Assembly: GCA_963772965.1 (NCBI GenBank) | Contig: CAVYZU010000010.1 | Coordinates: 23,124 to 87,123, forward strand | DNA from: AP-15 sp963772965 | Lineage (GTDB): Bacteria; Pseudomonadota; Alphaproteobacteria; ATCC43930; CGMCC-115725 | Direction of reading: 5' to 3' | Length of the DNA stretch: 64,000 nucleotides | Position numbers and translations under genes: made by a program | Part shown: positions 10,261 through 19,066 of the stretch, piece by piece | Numbering within the stretch: position 1 is the first letter of the stretch | Layout: the number at the start of each line of letters is the position of its first letter | Notes under the pieces: generated by a model | Databases searched by the model: none | What the model was told of the DNA's origin: nothing | The model's input: only the letters and a program-made list of their open reading frames with translations

Positions 10261-10815
10261 AACTCTCTCCCAAGTCAGCTAATACGAAGCTGGCGCCCGG
10301 CCCCGAGCTCTCGGACGCTCAGCGGGAAACTCAAATCCTCAAGGTTTTGCAAAGATCGGCATTGAACTGGTCGCTATGCGCTTTCGACCAAGCCATGCGG
10401 CGAGACTCAGCGAATTTTGAGGACTGCGCGCAAAGGACCGGTTTTCAAATTCCATCTCGGCGGCGCGATCACGAGATCCATGAGCGTCTTCGGACTGCTC
10501 GCAGTTCGGTAAAGATCTCACTGTGTCCGTTCTTGAAGCCGGCCTGCATGCCTTGGAGCCAAATCTCCCCGTATGGACATCATCGTCGTTCCAGCTGGTG
10601 CTGCGTCGAATAGTGAGACGAGTTCGGGGTCGCGGGAAATTAAGAGTTGTGAATCTTTGTTACGCCGGAGCATCCATAATATCGCCGGCGGCGTATAGGC
10701 CCGCTCCACACATCGTCCTGCGTCTGGCAACATCCTTGCGCCAGGTTCTCTCAAAGGGAACAATGAGCAGCGAAGCAACAAAATTTCAGTCACGCTACTA
10801 GGGGGAGAGAGTGCC
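10261..10815. other. Intergenic stretch without a convincing gene
   Basis: About 555 bases between the hydrolase start and the SDR start. Short open frames exist on both strands but none has a ribosome site, family motif or coding-like composition. On the minus strand near 10500-10600 a short phrase (GEIWLQGMQAGFKNG) looks protein-like but is bounded by a stop and unreadable beyond, so it may be a decayed gene end. The final 20 bases hold the GGGGGAGAGAG ribosome site of the SDR gene. The promoters of both flanking genes must lie here, but I see no confident -35/-10 pair. Confidence 0.5.
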
Positions 10816-11634
10816 ATGGATCTCGGACTACACGGCAAGCATGCGATCGTGACCGGCGGCAGTCGGGGCATTGGCAAAGCCATCGCAAGGGAATTGGCTC
10901 GCGAAGGGGTCGATGTGGCGATCGTGGCGCGGAACAAGGCGGATCTGGAGGCGACGGCGCGCGAACTCGCTGCCGAGACGAACCGCCGCATTGTTCCGCT
11001 GGCAGCGGACGTCACCAGCAAGGAGCAGGTGGATCGCATGGTTGCCGAGGCGGCGCAGCAGCTGGGCGGCCTGCACATCCTGGTTAACAGTGGCTCCGCG
11101 CCAGGGGGGTCGACCACCGCGACCGGCCCCATCGAGACGGTCATCGACGAGGATTTGATACAGGATTTCAACACGAAATATGTCGGCGCGCTGCGCTGCT
11201 CCCGCGCAATCATCCCGTTCATGAAGACGGCGGGCTGGGGCCGCATCATCAACATCAGCGGTGGCAATGCCCGCAACGCCGGCAATCTCAGCGGGGGCGC
11301 CCGCAATGCCGGCCTGGTGCACATGACAAAAACGCTGGCCGTCCAATTGGGCCGCCATGGGATCACGGTCAACTGCATCCATCCCGGCACGACCCGCACC
11401 GAGCGCACGCCGAGCCTGCTCGCCGTCCGCGCCACCCAGCTGGGCGTATCCCCGGAAGATGCGGAGCGGCGGGACTTCGCTCCAAACTCGCCGCGGGGCA
11501 ATGCCATCTGCCGCATGGTGGACGCTTCGGAGGTCGCGTTTGTCGCGGTCTTCCTGGCCTCGGAAAAGGCCTGGGCGGTCTCCGGCGAGCTGCTGTCGGC
11601 AAGCGGCGGGGCCGGGCGATCGGTATATTACTGA
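10816..11634 (+). CDS. SDR-family oxidoreductase lacking the canonical Tyr-Lys pair
   Basis: A 272-residue short-chain dehydrogenase/reductase fold. The NAD(P) loop TGGSRGIGKAIA is at residues 13-24, with ADVTSKEQVD and ILVNSGSAP in the expected places and the C-terminal HPGTTRTERT segment. The catalytic YxxxK is absent: the aligned stretch reads GGARNAGLVHMTKTLA, with Gly at the Tyr position and Asn at the Lys position. Either it belongs to a divergent SDR clade with a different mechanism or it binds without reducing. A strong GGGGGAGAG site precedes ATG 10816. Downstream lies only a thiolase remnant, hinting at a former acyl-CoA metabolism cluster. Confidence 0.8.
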   Translation: MDLGLHGKHAIVTGGSRGIGKAIARELAREGVDVAIVARNKADLEATARELAAETNRRIVPLAADVTSKEQVDRMVAEAAQQLGGLHILVNSGSAPGGSTTATGPIETVIDEDLIQDFNTKYVGALRCSRAIIPFMKTAGWGRIINISGGNARNAGNLSGGARNAGLVHMTKTLAVQLGRHGITVNCIHPGTTRTERTPSLLAVRATQLGVSPEDAERRDFAPNSPRGNAICRMVDASEVAFVAVFLASEKAWAVSGELLSASGGAGRSVYY

Positions 11635-11839
11635 GCAGCGATTCGAATGCGTATCCATTGATCTTTTGAACGTGGAACGCGCTCCTGCGCTCGGCGTCGA
11701 GCGCGGGACGAAAGTATGCGGCTGCGTCTTGTCCTCGTTTCCTTCCCAAAATTCGGTTTCGCGATGGCGATATCCTATGTCGGGTCGCGGCCAGCGCCGG
11801 GCGCTAAATGGTTTTTTAGGCCGCGCCGATCGGCCTCGC

Positions 11840-11980
11840 GGCATCAGGGTGCTGCGGCAGAGTGTGCGCCGGATGCGCGGGATCGCCCCGGCCCAAACTC
11901 CCGACGCCAAGATCTCGGTCTGCCACGGGGTCGGCGGCATGTTCGCCGCGTCAGGCACGATCATCATGTCGAACCAGCGC
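11840..11980 (+). pseudogene. C-terminal remnant of a thiolase (acetyl-CoA acetyltransferase family)
   Basis: In the plus frame ending at 12043 the stretch RMRGIAPAQTPDAKIS followed by CHGVGGMFAASGTIIMSN is the characteristic C-terminus of thiolase or lipid-transfer-protein genes, including the second active-site cysteine region. No upstream thiolase sequence is found in any frame between the SDR stop and 11840. It therefore appears to be the tail of a gene whose body was deleted. The residues after IIMSNQRP are unrelated read-through. Confidence 0.6.
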
Positions 11981-12621
11981 CCTGGCGGCCGCGAACGGAT
12001 CGGGCCGGCAGCAAGCCGGCCTCATCCCCAAATTCCGGTATAACCGGGAAATAACTGGGAAAATTATCAGAAAGTGTCGTCTGGTCCCAAAAAAATAGAG
12101 ATAAATCAATCCTTTGCATAATAATTCCCGTGCCCCGATAACGGGGGACCTCCGGCCACCACCTAGGGTACTGCTGGTCCAATTTCAGCGCACTGGATTT
12201 ACCGCGCGTATTGTGCAGCGCCTATTGCGCAGTGCGGATTACAGTGGGTTGTGTTGTGGCGGTCGTATTGCGCAGTGCGAGTTGCGCGGCGCGTAATTCC
12301 GGTGTCATACGCAATGCGGGAATTAGATGAGTAAGCGAAAATGAGAGCCAGGCCACCAGCTCTCGGGTCCGCCGGCCACCCATTGCCGACCCCGGCCAGC
12401 CGCCGCCGCGCCGCCGGCCCAAACCCGGACAGCTCTCGGGTGCAGTCGCCAAGCTCGGCGCAATGCGACTACCAGCAATATTCAATTCCTTCTTCGGCTG
12501 GCGTTGGTTGCGCGCTTAATCGGAGCAAGCGCCACCAAACTAAAATACAACACTAGTTGCGCCAATGCGACATAAGGAGACTATTTAGGGACGGAGGCGC
12601 GCCGTGTACGCGCTATTTTTA
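11981..12621. other. Non-coding stretch with short GCGCAGTGCG repeats
   Basis: About 640 bases without a supportable gene. From 12207 to 12280 the motif ATTGCGCAGTGCG occurs twice exactly (12224-12236 and 12267-12279), with a degenerate copy ATTGTGCAGCG at 12210-12220. Related GCGCAATGCGACTA-type words recur near 12467 and 12560. The right part becomes AT-richer towards the membrane-protein gene. Confidence 0.5.
12210..12279. repeat. Direct repeats ATTGCGCAGTGCG
   Basis: Two exact 13-base copies 43 bases apart, plus a third imperfect copy 14 bases upstream of the first. The core TGCGCA is itself palindromic. Function is unknown; small iteron-like or regulatory repeats and residue of a deleted element are both possible. 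Confidence 0.55.
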
Positions 12622-13450
12622 TCACTCTATGTAATTGTACTCAGTGCCGCCGTGCTGCACGAAAGCGTTAAAATCCCTGTCATGGCGCCAACACGCGCCA
12701 GTTTCGTGCCCGCTTGTAAACGGGCCGTGATATTTTACAATGAAACGGAAGTATATTTGTTCCATGCCGTGCATTATTGGGAGCATATAAATTTCCCCTT
12801 CGTCGGGAGCAACCAAATCGTGCGAAACTCGATCGGGTCCGAAGAGCCGAAATTTGATGAGATCGACACGCACTTCGCCGCTCTGCAAAATAGGAGACAC
12901 ATACAAAGAATAATTTTCTTCTTCTCTCATTGTGTCTCCCGGAACAAATGCGCTTATGCGAACGCACGTCTCAACATTGTCAATGATGGCCGGAGTTTTC
13001 CCGTAATTAGCGACATCATAGGTAATAAAAGGAAATTCCGTGTTGAGAGCCAGCGCCCCCCTGAAGCGAACATTGAACATAAATATATATGGCCTTTCAA
13101 CGTGGGTCATTGTTCTTTCAGCGATCTTGATAGAGGTTTGCATGTCGCGGGACTGCTGGCGCATACCCGCGGCAGTGATGAAACAAAGCAGAGTTGTGGA
13201 GAGAGCAGAAAATCCCCGTGATGCCAGCCAACAAAAGAGTGGCGAAGGCCACCCGGTCCTCCATGAAAGGTTCCCACCAAACTTTGGATGGGCCGTTCTT
13301 ATTGTCTTTCTGATTGGTGCGGGGAGCAGCGCTATTCTGATAATTGGTGTTATATTGTGGTGTAATTGGTGGCCAAAGTCGCTCCCGGCCAATGATTACG
13401 GCAACGGTGAGCGCCATAACCGCGACAAATAACCATTGGCGTAGCCGCAT
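12622..13450 (-). CDS. Hypothetical two-TM membrane protein, one apparent frameshift
   Basis: The N-terminus is read in one frame from ATG 13450: a hydrophobic helix (RLRQWLFVAVMALTVAVII), a polar linker, then VWWEPFMEDRVAFATLLLAG as the second helix. At an A4 run (13209-13212) the frame changes and continues LSTTLLCFITAAGMRQQSRD, ERPYIFMFNVRF, DVANYGKTPAIIDNVE and ends GGTEYNYIE. Removing one base gives 275 residues. The pattern is that of a widespread unnamed proteobacterial family: two N-terminal helices, then a cytoplasmic or periplasmic beta-rich domain with an N-YGKTPA motif. No function is known to me. The gene is distinctly AT-richer than its surroundings and sits next to an IS630 element, so horizontal acquisition is likely. 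Confidence 0.65.
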
Positions 13451-13648
13451 TACATATCTGCCAAATTCACATTCTCTCGCCCAATCCGCGATTATCATAG
13501 CAGATACGATATCCAATGCCCGCTCATTTCATCAAGCTGTCAGAGCTAACAAAACGCCATCCCGAGTTCAAATTCGACCCGACGACCTTGCGACGCCACA
13601 CACAACAGACCCCAGGTCAAGCTCCGCATCCGACTGTCCCCCCCCGCC

Positions 13649-14786
13649 TAGTGGTATGACCGAAACACAAAATTCCCTCAGTCGAGCTTTTGCGTCATGA
13701 TGCTGCGATGCGCAGCGATGTTGAAGTCCGGCTTGGGCCGGGGGATCGGGAGCGGCTTGAGGCAGTGGTGGGCGATCGCAATGCTGTCCAGAAGCATGTG
13801 TGGCGAGCGCGGATCATCCTGGCCACGGCAGAAGGCTGCGGCACCGCCGAGGTGATGCGCCGGGCCGGCGTGTCGAAACCCTGCGTGTGGCGCTGGCAGC
13901 GCCGCTTCATGGAGGCGGGGGTCGATGGCCTGTTGCACGACAAGACGCGCAAGCCCGGCAAAGCGCCGATCCCCGAGCCGGTCGTCGGGCGATTGATCGC
14001 GCTCACGCTCGGCGCGCCACCCGGCGAGACCACCCATTGGACGAGCCGCGCGATGGCCGACGCCATGGGGCTGGCGGTCAGCACCGTGCAAAAGATCTGG
14101 CGCGCCCATGGTCTCGCCCCGCATCGGTTGCAGGTCTTCAAACTCAGCCGCGACCCGCAGTTTGCCGCCAGGCTGCGCGATGTCGTGGGCCTTTACGTCG
14201 ACCCTCCGGCGCACAGCCTGGTGCTGTCGGTCGATGAGAAGAGCCAGATCCAGGCGCTCGACCGCACTCAGCCGGGGTTGCCGATCAAGCAAGGCCGCGC
14301 CGGGACAATGACCCATGATTATATCCGCAACGGCACGACCACCCTGTTTGCCGCCCTCAATGTGCTCGACGGCACGGTCATCGGGCAGTGCATGCAGCGC
14401 CACCGGCACCAGGAATTCCTGCGCTTTCTCAATCGCCTCGAGCGCGACATCCCAGCCGGCCGACTGGTCCACGTGATCCTGGACAATTACGGCAGCCACA
14501 AGCACCCCAAAGTCAGGGCTTGGCTGGCCCGGCACCCGCGCTGGACGTTCCACTTCACCCCCACCTCGGCATCCTGGCTCAACGCCGTCGAGGGCTTTTT
14601 TGCCAAGCTAACCCGCCGGCGATTGCAACGCGGCGTGTTTCACTCCCTCGTCGACCTCCAGGCCGCGATCAACCGTTACCTTGCCCAACACAACCACAGT
14701 CCAAAGCCGTTCACCTGGACCGCCGACCCCGACCGCATCATCGCCGCCGCCAACCGCGGGTACCAAGTGTTAAATTCGATCCACTA
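13649..14786 (+). mobile_element. IS630-family insertion sequence, copy 1
   Basis: A complete element of about 1.14 kb bounded by TAGTGG at 13649 and CCACTA at 14786, i.e. short inverted termini abutting the TA dinucleotide that IS630 elements duplicate. It carries one intact transposase gene. It is related to but clearly diverged from copy 2 at 21198, so the pair is not a recent duplication. The insertion site lies in the loop of an older inverted repeat (CATCCGACTG at 13627, CAGTCGGATG at 14798). Confidence 0.85.
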
Positions 14787-14787
14787 G
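13708..14787 (+). CDS. IS630-family DDE transposase
   Basis: The transposase has an N-terminal helix-turn-helix region (AEVMRRAGVSKPCVWRWQRRF) and a DDE core: first Asp in LVLSVDEKSQIQALDRTQ, second Asp in HVILDNYGSHKHPKVRAW, and the Glu in TPTSASWLNAVEGFFAKLTR, which fits the D-D-34-E spacing of the family. The frame is open back to a TTG at 13690, but ATG 13708 aligns with the start of copy 2 and is preferred. The TAG stop is formed by the duplicated TA plus the first flanking G, so the reading frame literally ends at the element boundary. It is intact and likely functional. Confidence 0.92.
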   Translation: MRSDVEVRLGPGDRERLEAVVGDRNAVQKHVWRARIILATAEGCGTAEVMRRAGVSKPCVWRWQRRFMEAGVDGLLHDKTRKPGKAPIPEPVVGRLIALTLGAPPGETTHWTSRAMADAMGLAVSTVQKIWRAHGLAPHRLQVFKLSRDPQFAARLRDVVGLYVDPPAHSLVLSVDEKSQIQALDRTQPGLPIKQGRAGTMTHDYIRNGTTTLFAALNVLDGTVIGQCMQRHRHQEFLRFLNRLERDIPAGRLVHVILDNYGSHKHPKVRAWLARHPRWTFHFTPTSASWLNAVEGFFAKLTRRRLQRGVFHSLVDLQAAINRYLAQHNHSPKPFTWTADPDRIIAAANRGYQVLNSIH

Positions 14788-15056
14788 GATGGTTTTGCAG
14801 TCGGATGGGATAACGAGCAGCGGTTTCAATCAAGAAAAGAAGTGCTTCGTATACTTACCGAAGCCAAGCCATGAATCGTTTCGCCTATGAAGCTTCGCGT
14901 CGAGCAAGGGGATGGTAGCGGCGCGATGCGCAAGCCGCTCATCCCGCGGGAAAAGCGAGCCTTGTCCTCGATGGCGTAGAATTCGGTGATCCGAACGAGA
15001 GCCGCCTAGGCGACAGTGGATTTTGTCGTATGCCACTCGTCGAAGATGCTTCGGAG
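14787..15056. other. Non-coding end region of the casposon-like block (cas1 side)
   Basis: 270 bases between IS630 copy 1 and the cas1 stop codon. No gene is convincing on either strand. If the block is a casposon, its left terminal inverted repeat should lie here or beyond the IS. I could not match it by eye to the sequence on the other side (20920-21197). Confidence 0.5.
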
Positions 15057-16246
15057 CTATAATTGCGCTGTCGCAACTCGCATGCACTCTGCGCTGCAAT
15101 ATTTCCGTCGCCGTTTGGGGAGGACCCTGCCGCATTCAAGGCAGGTCGTCGGGAGAGGGCGCTTTACCGCGTTGCCAACTGACCAGCGGAGCGGACGGCG
15201 GCCGACCTGCGAGTTGATGGCGACTGACGACAATCGCAGTGGTGGCACTTCATCTCTCAAAATTGCTTTGTAGCACCACTGCGCAAGTTGGTCTGCAATC
15301 TCGCGCCAAATCGCCGAAGTCATGGCGAGGTGGGAGGATAGCGGATGCAAAATGCGTACCTCGCGCCCCGTAACCCTTCTATAAAGTCCATCTTGCTGAA
15401 GGTCATTGTGGATAGCCACTCGAAATAGCATTGATCAATTAGCGGGCGCGCTGGCTCTATTAGATCGTATGCCAACGAGGATCTATTTTCCTTGTCGAGA
15501 TGCATAATCCCGAGCGCCGGGTCGAGGCCAGCCGCATACAGTGCGATTGTGATTTCCGATGCGGCCACACCATAGATATAGTTAAGGGCGCTTCCGCCCG
15601 GAGTAACAGCGGTTCGCGGAGTTCCGGTGATCGGGGATACCCGCGTTCCGAAAGAGCGCCAGTAGTTGGGAACGCCTTGCTTTACGCCAAAGCGAACGGG
15701 AATGTCGGCGAGTGCGGTCCAATAGTGTTTGGCCGTCATCCCCTCAATCCCAAGCATGTCATCGGCCGAAAGCTGATCAGTCAGACGGGATGCATATTTT
15801 TGTGCATCTTTAGCAGCGAACCGGAAATCCAAATGCTGCAATACGTCAATCTGGGCCGACAGCTGCGCTTCCAACAGGCGATGAATGATTGCCTTGCCAA
15901 GGGTGGTATCCCTTGTTGTCAGGGCTTGTTTTCGTCGCAACCCTGCCGATACGACTGGCTGTGGTGCGCTCACTAAAAGCGGCGCCCCGTCGTAGTTCAA
16001 ATGGGCGACTGTGGCGCCAATACCGTGTAACCATCGGACCGCGCTAAATGAAATGAACCCTTCGGGTGTTGAAATCAGTCGTGAGATGGGGCAGCGCGCA
16101 AGACCGAAGGTTCGCTCAACAACGTTGCCTTTGATACCATCCTTTATAACTAAAGAACCGTGTTCGACGGTCACGCTGGCAACAAACCCGGACAGCACAA
16201 GGACGCCGTTTTTGACTGCTCCATAGAGGGTATCGGTGAACTGCAC
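15057..16246 (-). CDS. cas1: Cas1-family integrase (casposase-like) with C-terminal zinc finger; one frameshift
   Basis: Residues 1-294 are read from ATG 16246 and show a full Cas1 fold. The N-terminal beta domain reads VLVLSGFVASVTVEHGSLVI ... GFISFSAVRWLHGIGATV. The catalytic helical domain has the metal ligands in LGIEGM (Glu168), GIMHLD (His249) and AYDLIEPARPLID (Asp261/Glu264). At a C4 run on the plus strand (15366-15369) one base is missing and the protein continues in the next frame as REVRILHPLSSHLAMTSAIW. Correction gives 396 residues, within the casposase size range. The tail carries CLECG ... KYCSAEC (Cys369, 372, 384, 388), a zinc finger that CRISPR-system Cas1 lacks and that suits DNA-end binding. 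The gene overlaps the HNH gene by 76 bases. No cas2 follows. Confidence 0.85.
15235..15283. repeat. Perfect 10-bp inverted repeat inside the cas1 3' region
   Basis: CGCAGTGGTG at 15235-15244 and CACCACTGCG at 15274-15283 form perfect arms around a 29-base loop. It lies within the restored C-terminal coding part of cas1, so it could be coincidental coding symmetry, a transcription or attenuation hairpin, or a binding site. Confidence 0.5.
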
Positions 16247-16731
16247 AGGATGCGCTCTTCTATACGCCAGCTAGCGCCTATCCGGATCGGCCAACTAACG
16301 ATAAAGTCACGTCTCGCCCGAAGCATCTCGATTGGTTGAATAAGCGAGAGTAAACAGCTGGGCATGCTAAGAGAGACGTGCGCGCAAAAACGGCGCGGCA
16401 GCTTAAGCCGATCTCGTACATAATCATGCTTATCTACGACCGTGCCAAAGACATAATCGTTGACTGTTCCGTTACAGCGATGGCAGCATGGTATCAAATA
16501 ATTATGCACATGTAAATTAGGATAGAACTGGCACACGACTGAAAGCAACCCGATCGGAATGAAATGGTCGAAATGCCGCGTTCTCCCGCTCTCGTCGTAA
16601 AGCCTCGGATTGATCGAACGATCGCAGTAGAGGCAGCAATTGCCACCGATCGCGAGATGGGGATGGTATAGCGTCATGACGCGTCGCAACTGCTCGGCGA
16701 TCCCGGATCGGGTCAGGGGCAAGCTATTCAT
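16171..16731 (-). CDS. HNH endonuclease
   Basis: A 186-residue protein with a complete HNH module: zinc pair CLYCDRS (about 33-36), the catalytic histidine in RHFDHFIPIGLL, the asparagine in VHNYLIPCCHRCNGTVND and the second zinc pair CCHRC. HNH nucleases recur in casposons, where they may process ends or damage competitor DNA (inference). Its ATG overlaps the stop of the preceding 80-residue gene (ATGA-type), so translation is probably coupled. The last 25-30 residues overlap the cas1 start and look unconserved, so the true C-terminus may be shorter or frameshifted. Confidence 0.85.
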   Translation of the reverse strand: MNSLPLTRSGIAEQLRRVMTLYHPHLAIGGNCCLYCDRSINPRLYDESGRTRHFDHFIPIGLLSVVCQFYPNLHVHNYLIPCCHRCNGTVNDYVFGTVVDKHDYVRDRLKLPRRFCAHVSLSMPSCLLSLIQPIEMLRARRDFIVSWPIRIGASWRIEERILCSSPIPSMEQSKTASLCCPGLLPA

Positions 16732-16970
16732 TCAAGGTGCTCCGACCAATCCCACCCCCTGTTGTCGTCGGGGTGCAAAGATTGAATGTGATCAGGCTGC
16801 CCCTCGGCAATGAGCCGCGTGCTCTCTACCTCGGTCAGCAATTTGCGGTCGTACGGAACAGACGTGTTCCTTATGTCGCCGATGATCGGGAGGTGCAGGA
16901 TGGAATTACCAATCGGAATCCCTAAGCACCGCTTGTTGCCCAATCGAATGAAATCTCGCGCCGTCGGCAC
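16728..16970 (-). CDS. Small hypothetical protein between PolB and HNH genes
   Basis: An 80-residue open frame whose start lies inside the last 49 bases of polB and whose stop overlaps the HNH start. Sequence features are a basic N-terminus (TARDFIRLGNKRCLGIPIG), a short hydrophobic stretch (SILHLPIIGDI) and an acidic, tryptophan-containing tail (DDNRGWDWSEHLE). I recognise no family. The tight coupling on both sides supports it as a real gene. A regulator or accessory of the nuclease is possible but unproven. Confidence 0.55.
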   Translation of the reverse strand: MPTARDFIRLGNKRCLGIPIGNSILHLPIIGDIRNTSVPYDRKLLTEVESTRLIAEGQPDHIQSLHPDDNRGWDWSEHLE

Positions 16971-19052
16971 CGCGTATGATCACAATCGGCGCCGCTGCAC
17001 TCTGTCTGCCACATGCCGGCCAGTTCGGGTTTCCCTCGTGCAAGCGCCAATCGCAACCCGATGAAATTAGGTGTCGATACCGGAACGATCGGCGTCGGCA
17101 AAGGATCGCTCAACTGCGCTTGAAACAGTGCCCGCTTTGTAATTATGTACCGTCCCCAGGCCGCTTCAAATTCGGCCGCATGCTTTTGAACTACTGATTT
17201 AGAGACACCGCGAGTTTTGAAAGCTAGATCTTCTGGAAACCAATACAATCCAGGCTGCACGATGAACATGCGCCGGCGCTCTTTGAATTCCCAGGTTCCG
17301 AGCGCTGTGCCGATTGCAAGCGAATTGTCCGTACAAATCTCGTGCAATGCGCGTGTCGCATACACTGCATCGGTTGCAGCCATGACGACAGCATCGGGGT
17401 CAATCGCGATGGCGCGTATCAGCTTGACGCGCGTCAATGCCGTGATCAACCCGGCCGTAAAGGTGTCGCGATAGGGGGCTGCACCCTGTTGCTGTGCCAA
17501 TTTGCCGTAGAGCGAAGCCAACCCAAATTTCAGCGGCTTACCTTTGGCGGCTTTTCCGAGGCTCTTGCGGTATTCATAGACCGGTTCGACCCAATCGTAA
17601 GGCGAGCAGTCGCAGCACTTTTCCGCAGCCCAGCCCTCCAGGAAGCGGATTTGGGCGCCCATGCATTCTTCGGCTGCCTCGATTTCGCACGAATGATACG
17701 TGCCGCGGCCTTTCAGCGGCCAGTGCAAATGGCCATCCTTGGTGCGGAACGGGAGCCCGCACCACAACGTCCCTTTCATCGGGTGCGAGAACGCGACCCT
17801 CGCGACATAGAGTGATTCGCGCGGCGGGCGCTGTGAGACATGACGCCAGCGCGTATGAACCGGACAAGGCACTTGCACCATTGCCGATGGATAAGCGCTG
17901 TTGATATCGTACTCATAGATTGGCGCGGGCACCTCTCCCGTCCGCGCGATTTCGAAGCGCCCCGCCGTAGTACGCGTGGGTAGCCATCTCCTCGAATTCG
18001 GCCGGGCGTTCCGGCAGATAGGTAATGCCGTCCCTTCGTTGCTGGCCGGGACGCACGCGTTGCGGTGTCTTAGCAGTTTCGTGCATGCGCGCTGCGAGCG
18101 CGCCCGCTCCCCATGGGCGGCTGGGCCACATCTTGATGCCGCGAGCCCACAATACCGGCTCTTGTTCGCAGTCGAGAGCACTGGCGCGTAACCTCTCCAT
18201 CATCTTCGCTAATAAGCGACATTCCTCGTGATTATAGCGTCTAATTTTCGGAGTGATTTGAGCGAACTGACTGCGGAGCGCTTTGTTCTCGGCGATCAGT
18301 GCGAGCGTCTCTGCGCTAATACTGTCGTCGATAGGTCTTCCGGTTTGAGGATCGATCAGCCAATCGCTGATTGCTTGGATGAATGAGCATTGAAAAAACC
18401 CGCCAACCTCATAAACCGTGCGCGTGGTTCCTTTCACGGCCAAGGTGGTGCGGCCATCGTCCGAGCGGTGGGAGCTAGCCACCTTCAGGTAATGGCCGGG
18501 CAGCCATTGAAGCTCATAATTACCCCAACTTGTCCACTGTAGCCGACTTCGTTCCTTACCGTTAACAAGCTGGCCGGAATATTCAATGTCCGGCTGTTCG
18601 TGCATGATTGGTTGCAGACGGTTCTCCGGCAGCCGTCGCAAAATCTGGGTTATGTCATACCCGAAATAGAAGCCAACAATGTAGGCGTTCTGCGGCAGTG
18701 AGAGGATGAAATCGAAAATACGTTCTGGCCTAAGCGGTTCATTGTCATTGAATAGCGGATAGGTTTTGCCGGCTGCATCGGCAGCGCCCAGCAAAAGATA
18801 ATGTTGCCGGCCCAAATCGTCTGTGCCGCCACCCTCCCCGTCAATACCGATGAACGGGCGCTCGCCGAAGACGCGATTGGCATGGCGATCTTTCGTGGAC
18901 GTATGGCGATCGGCCTTTCGCTTTGCGTCGCCGCAGTTCGGAGAGCAGCGCAGTTGAGTGCGGCGACAAGGGCTAAAGAATTCGCCGCACCCAATGCATG
19001 GTCGCAACCACGGATCAGCCTCGTTAGGAGAGAACGAGAAAACATCAGTCAT
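16922..19052 (-). CDS. polB: Family B DNA polymerase with N-terminal zinc finger; one frameshift
   Basis: Read from ATG 19052. Residues 19-40 form a zinc finger CIGC ... CSPNC. A 3'-5' exonuclease domain follows with FIGIDGEG (Asp71, Glu73), GFYFGYDIT (Asp133) and YNHEE (273-277, Glu where Asp is usual). After HAYYGG a G4/C4 run (17960-17963) holds one extra base; removing it gives GRFEIARTGEVPAPIYEYD. The polymerase motifs are A, YEYDINSAYPS (Asp382); B, KFGLASLYGK (508-517); and C, AATDAVYA (Asp561; the usual preceding Asp is Ala). The total is 709 residues. DINSAYP and the compact palm resemble self-replicating element polymerases; whether it is protein-primed cannot be decided by eye. In casposons PolB is thought to copy the element. 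It overlaps its neighbours on both sides. Confidence 0.85.
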
Positions 19053-19066
19053 CGCGCGGCTGCCCT

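Noticed and set aside
10518..11967. Long minus-strand open frames opposite the SDR gene
   Set aside because: They are shadows of the GC-rich SDR gene without family motifs or ribosome sites.
15110..15155. tRNA gene near the cas1 end as an insertion target
   Set aside because: A CCTGCC/GGCAGG hairpin is visible but there is no T-loop GTTCGA sequence or acceptor pairing.
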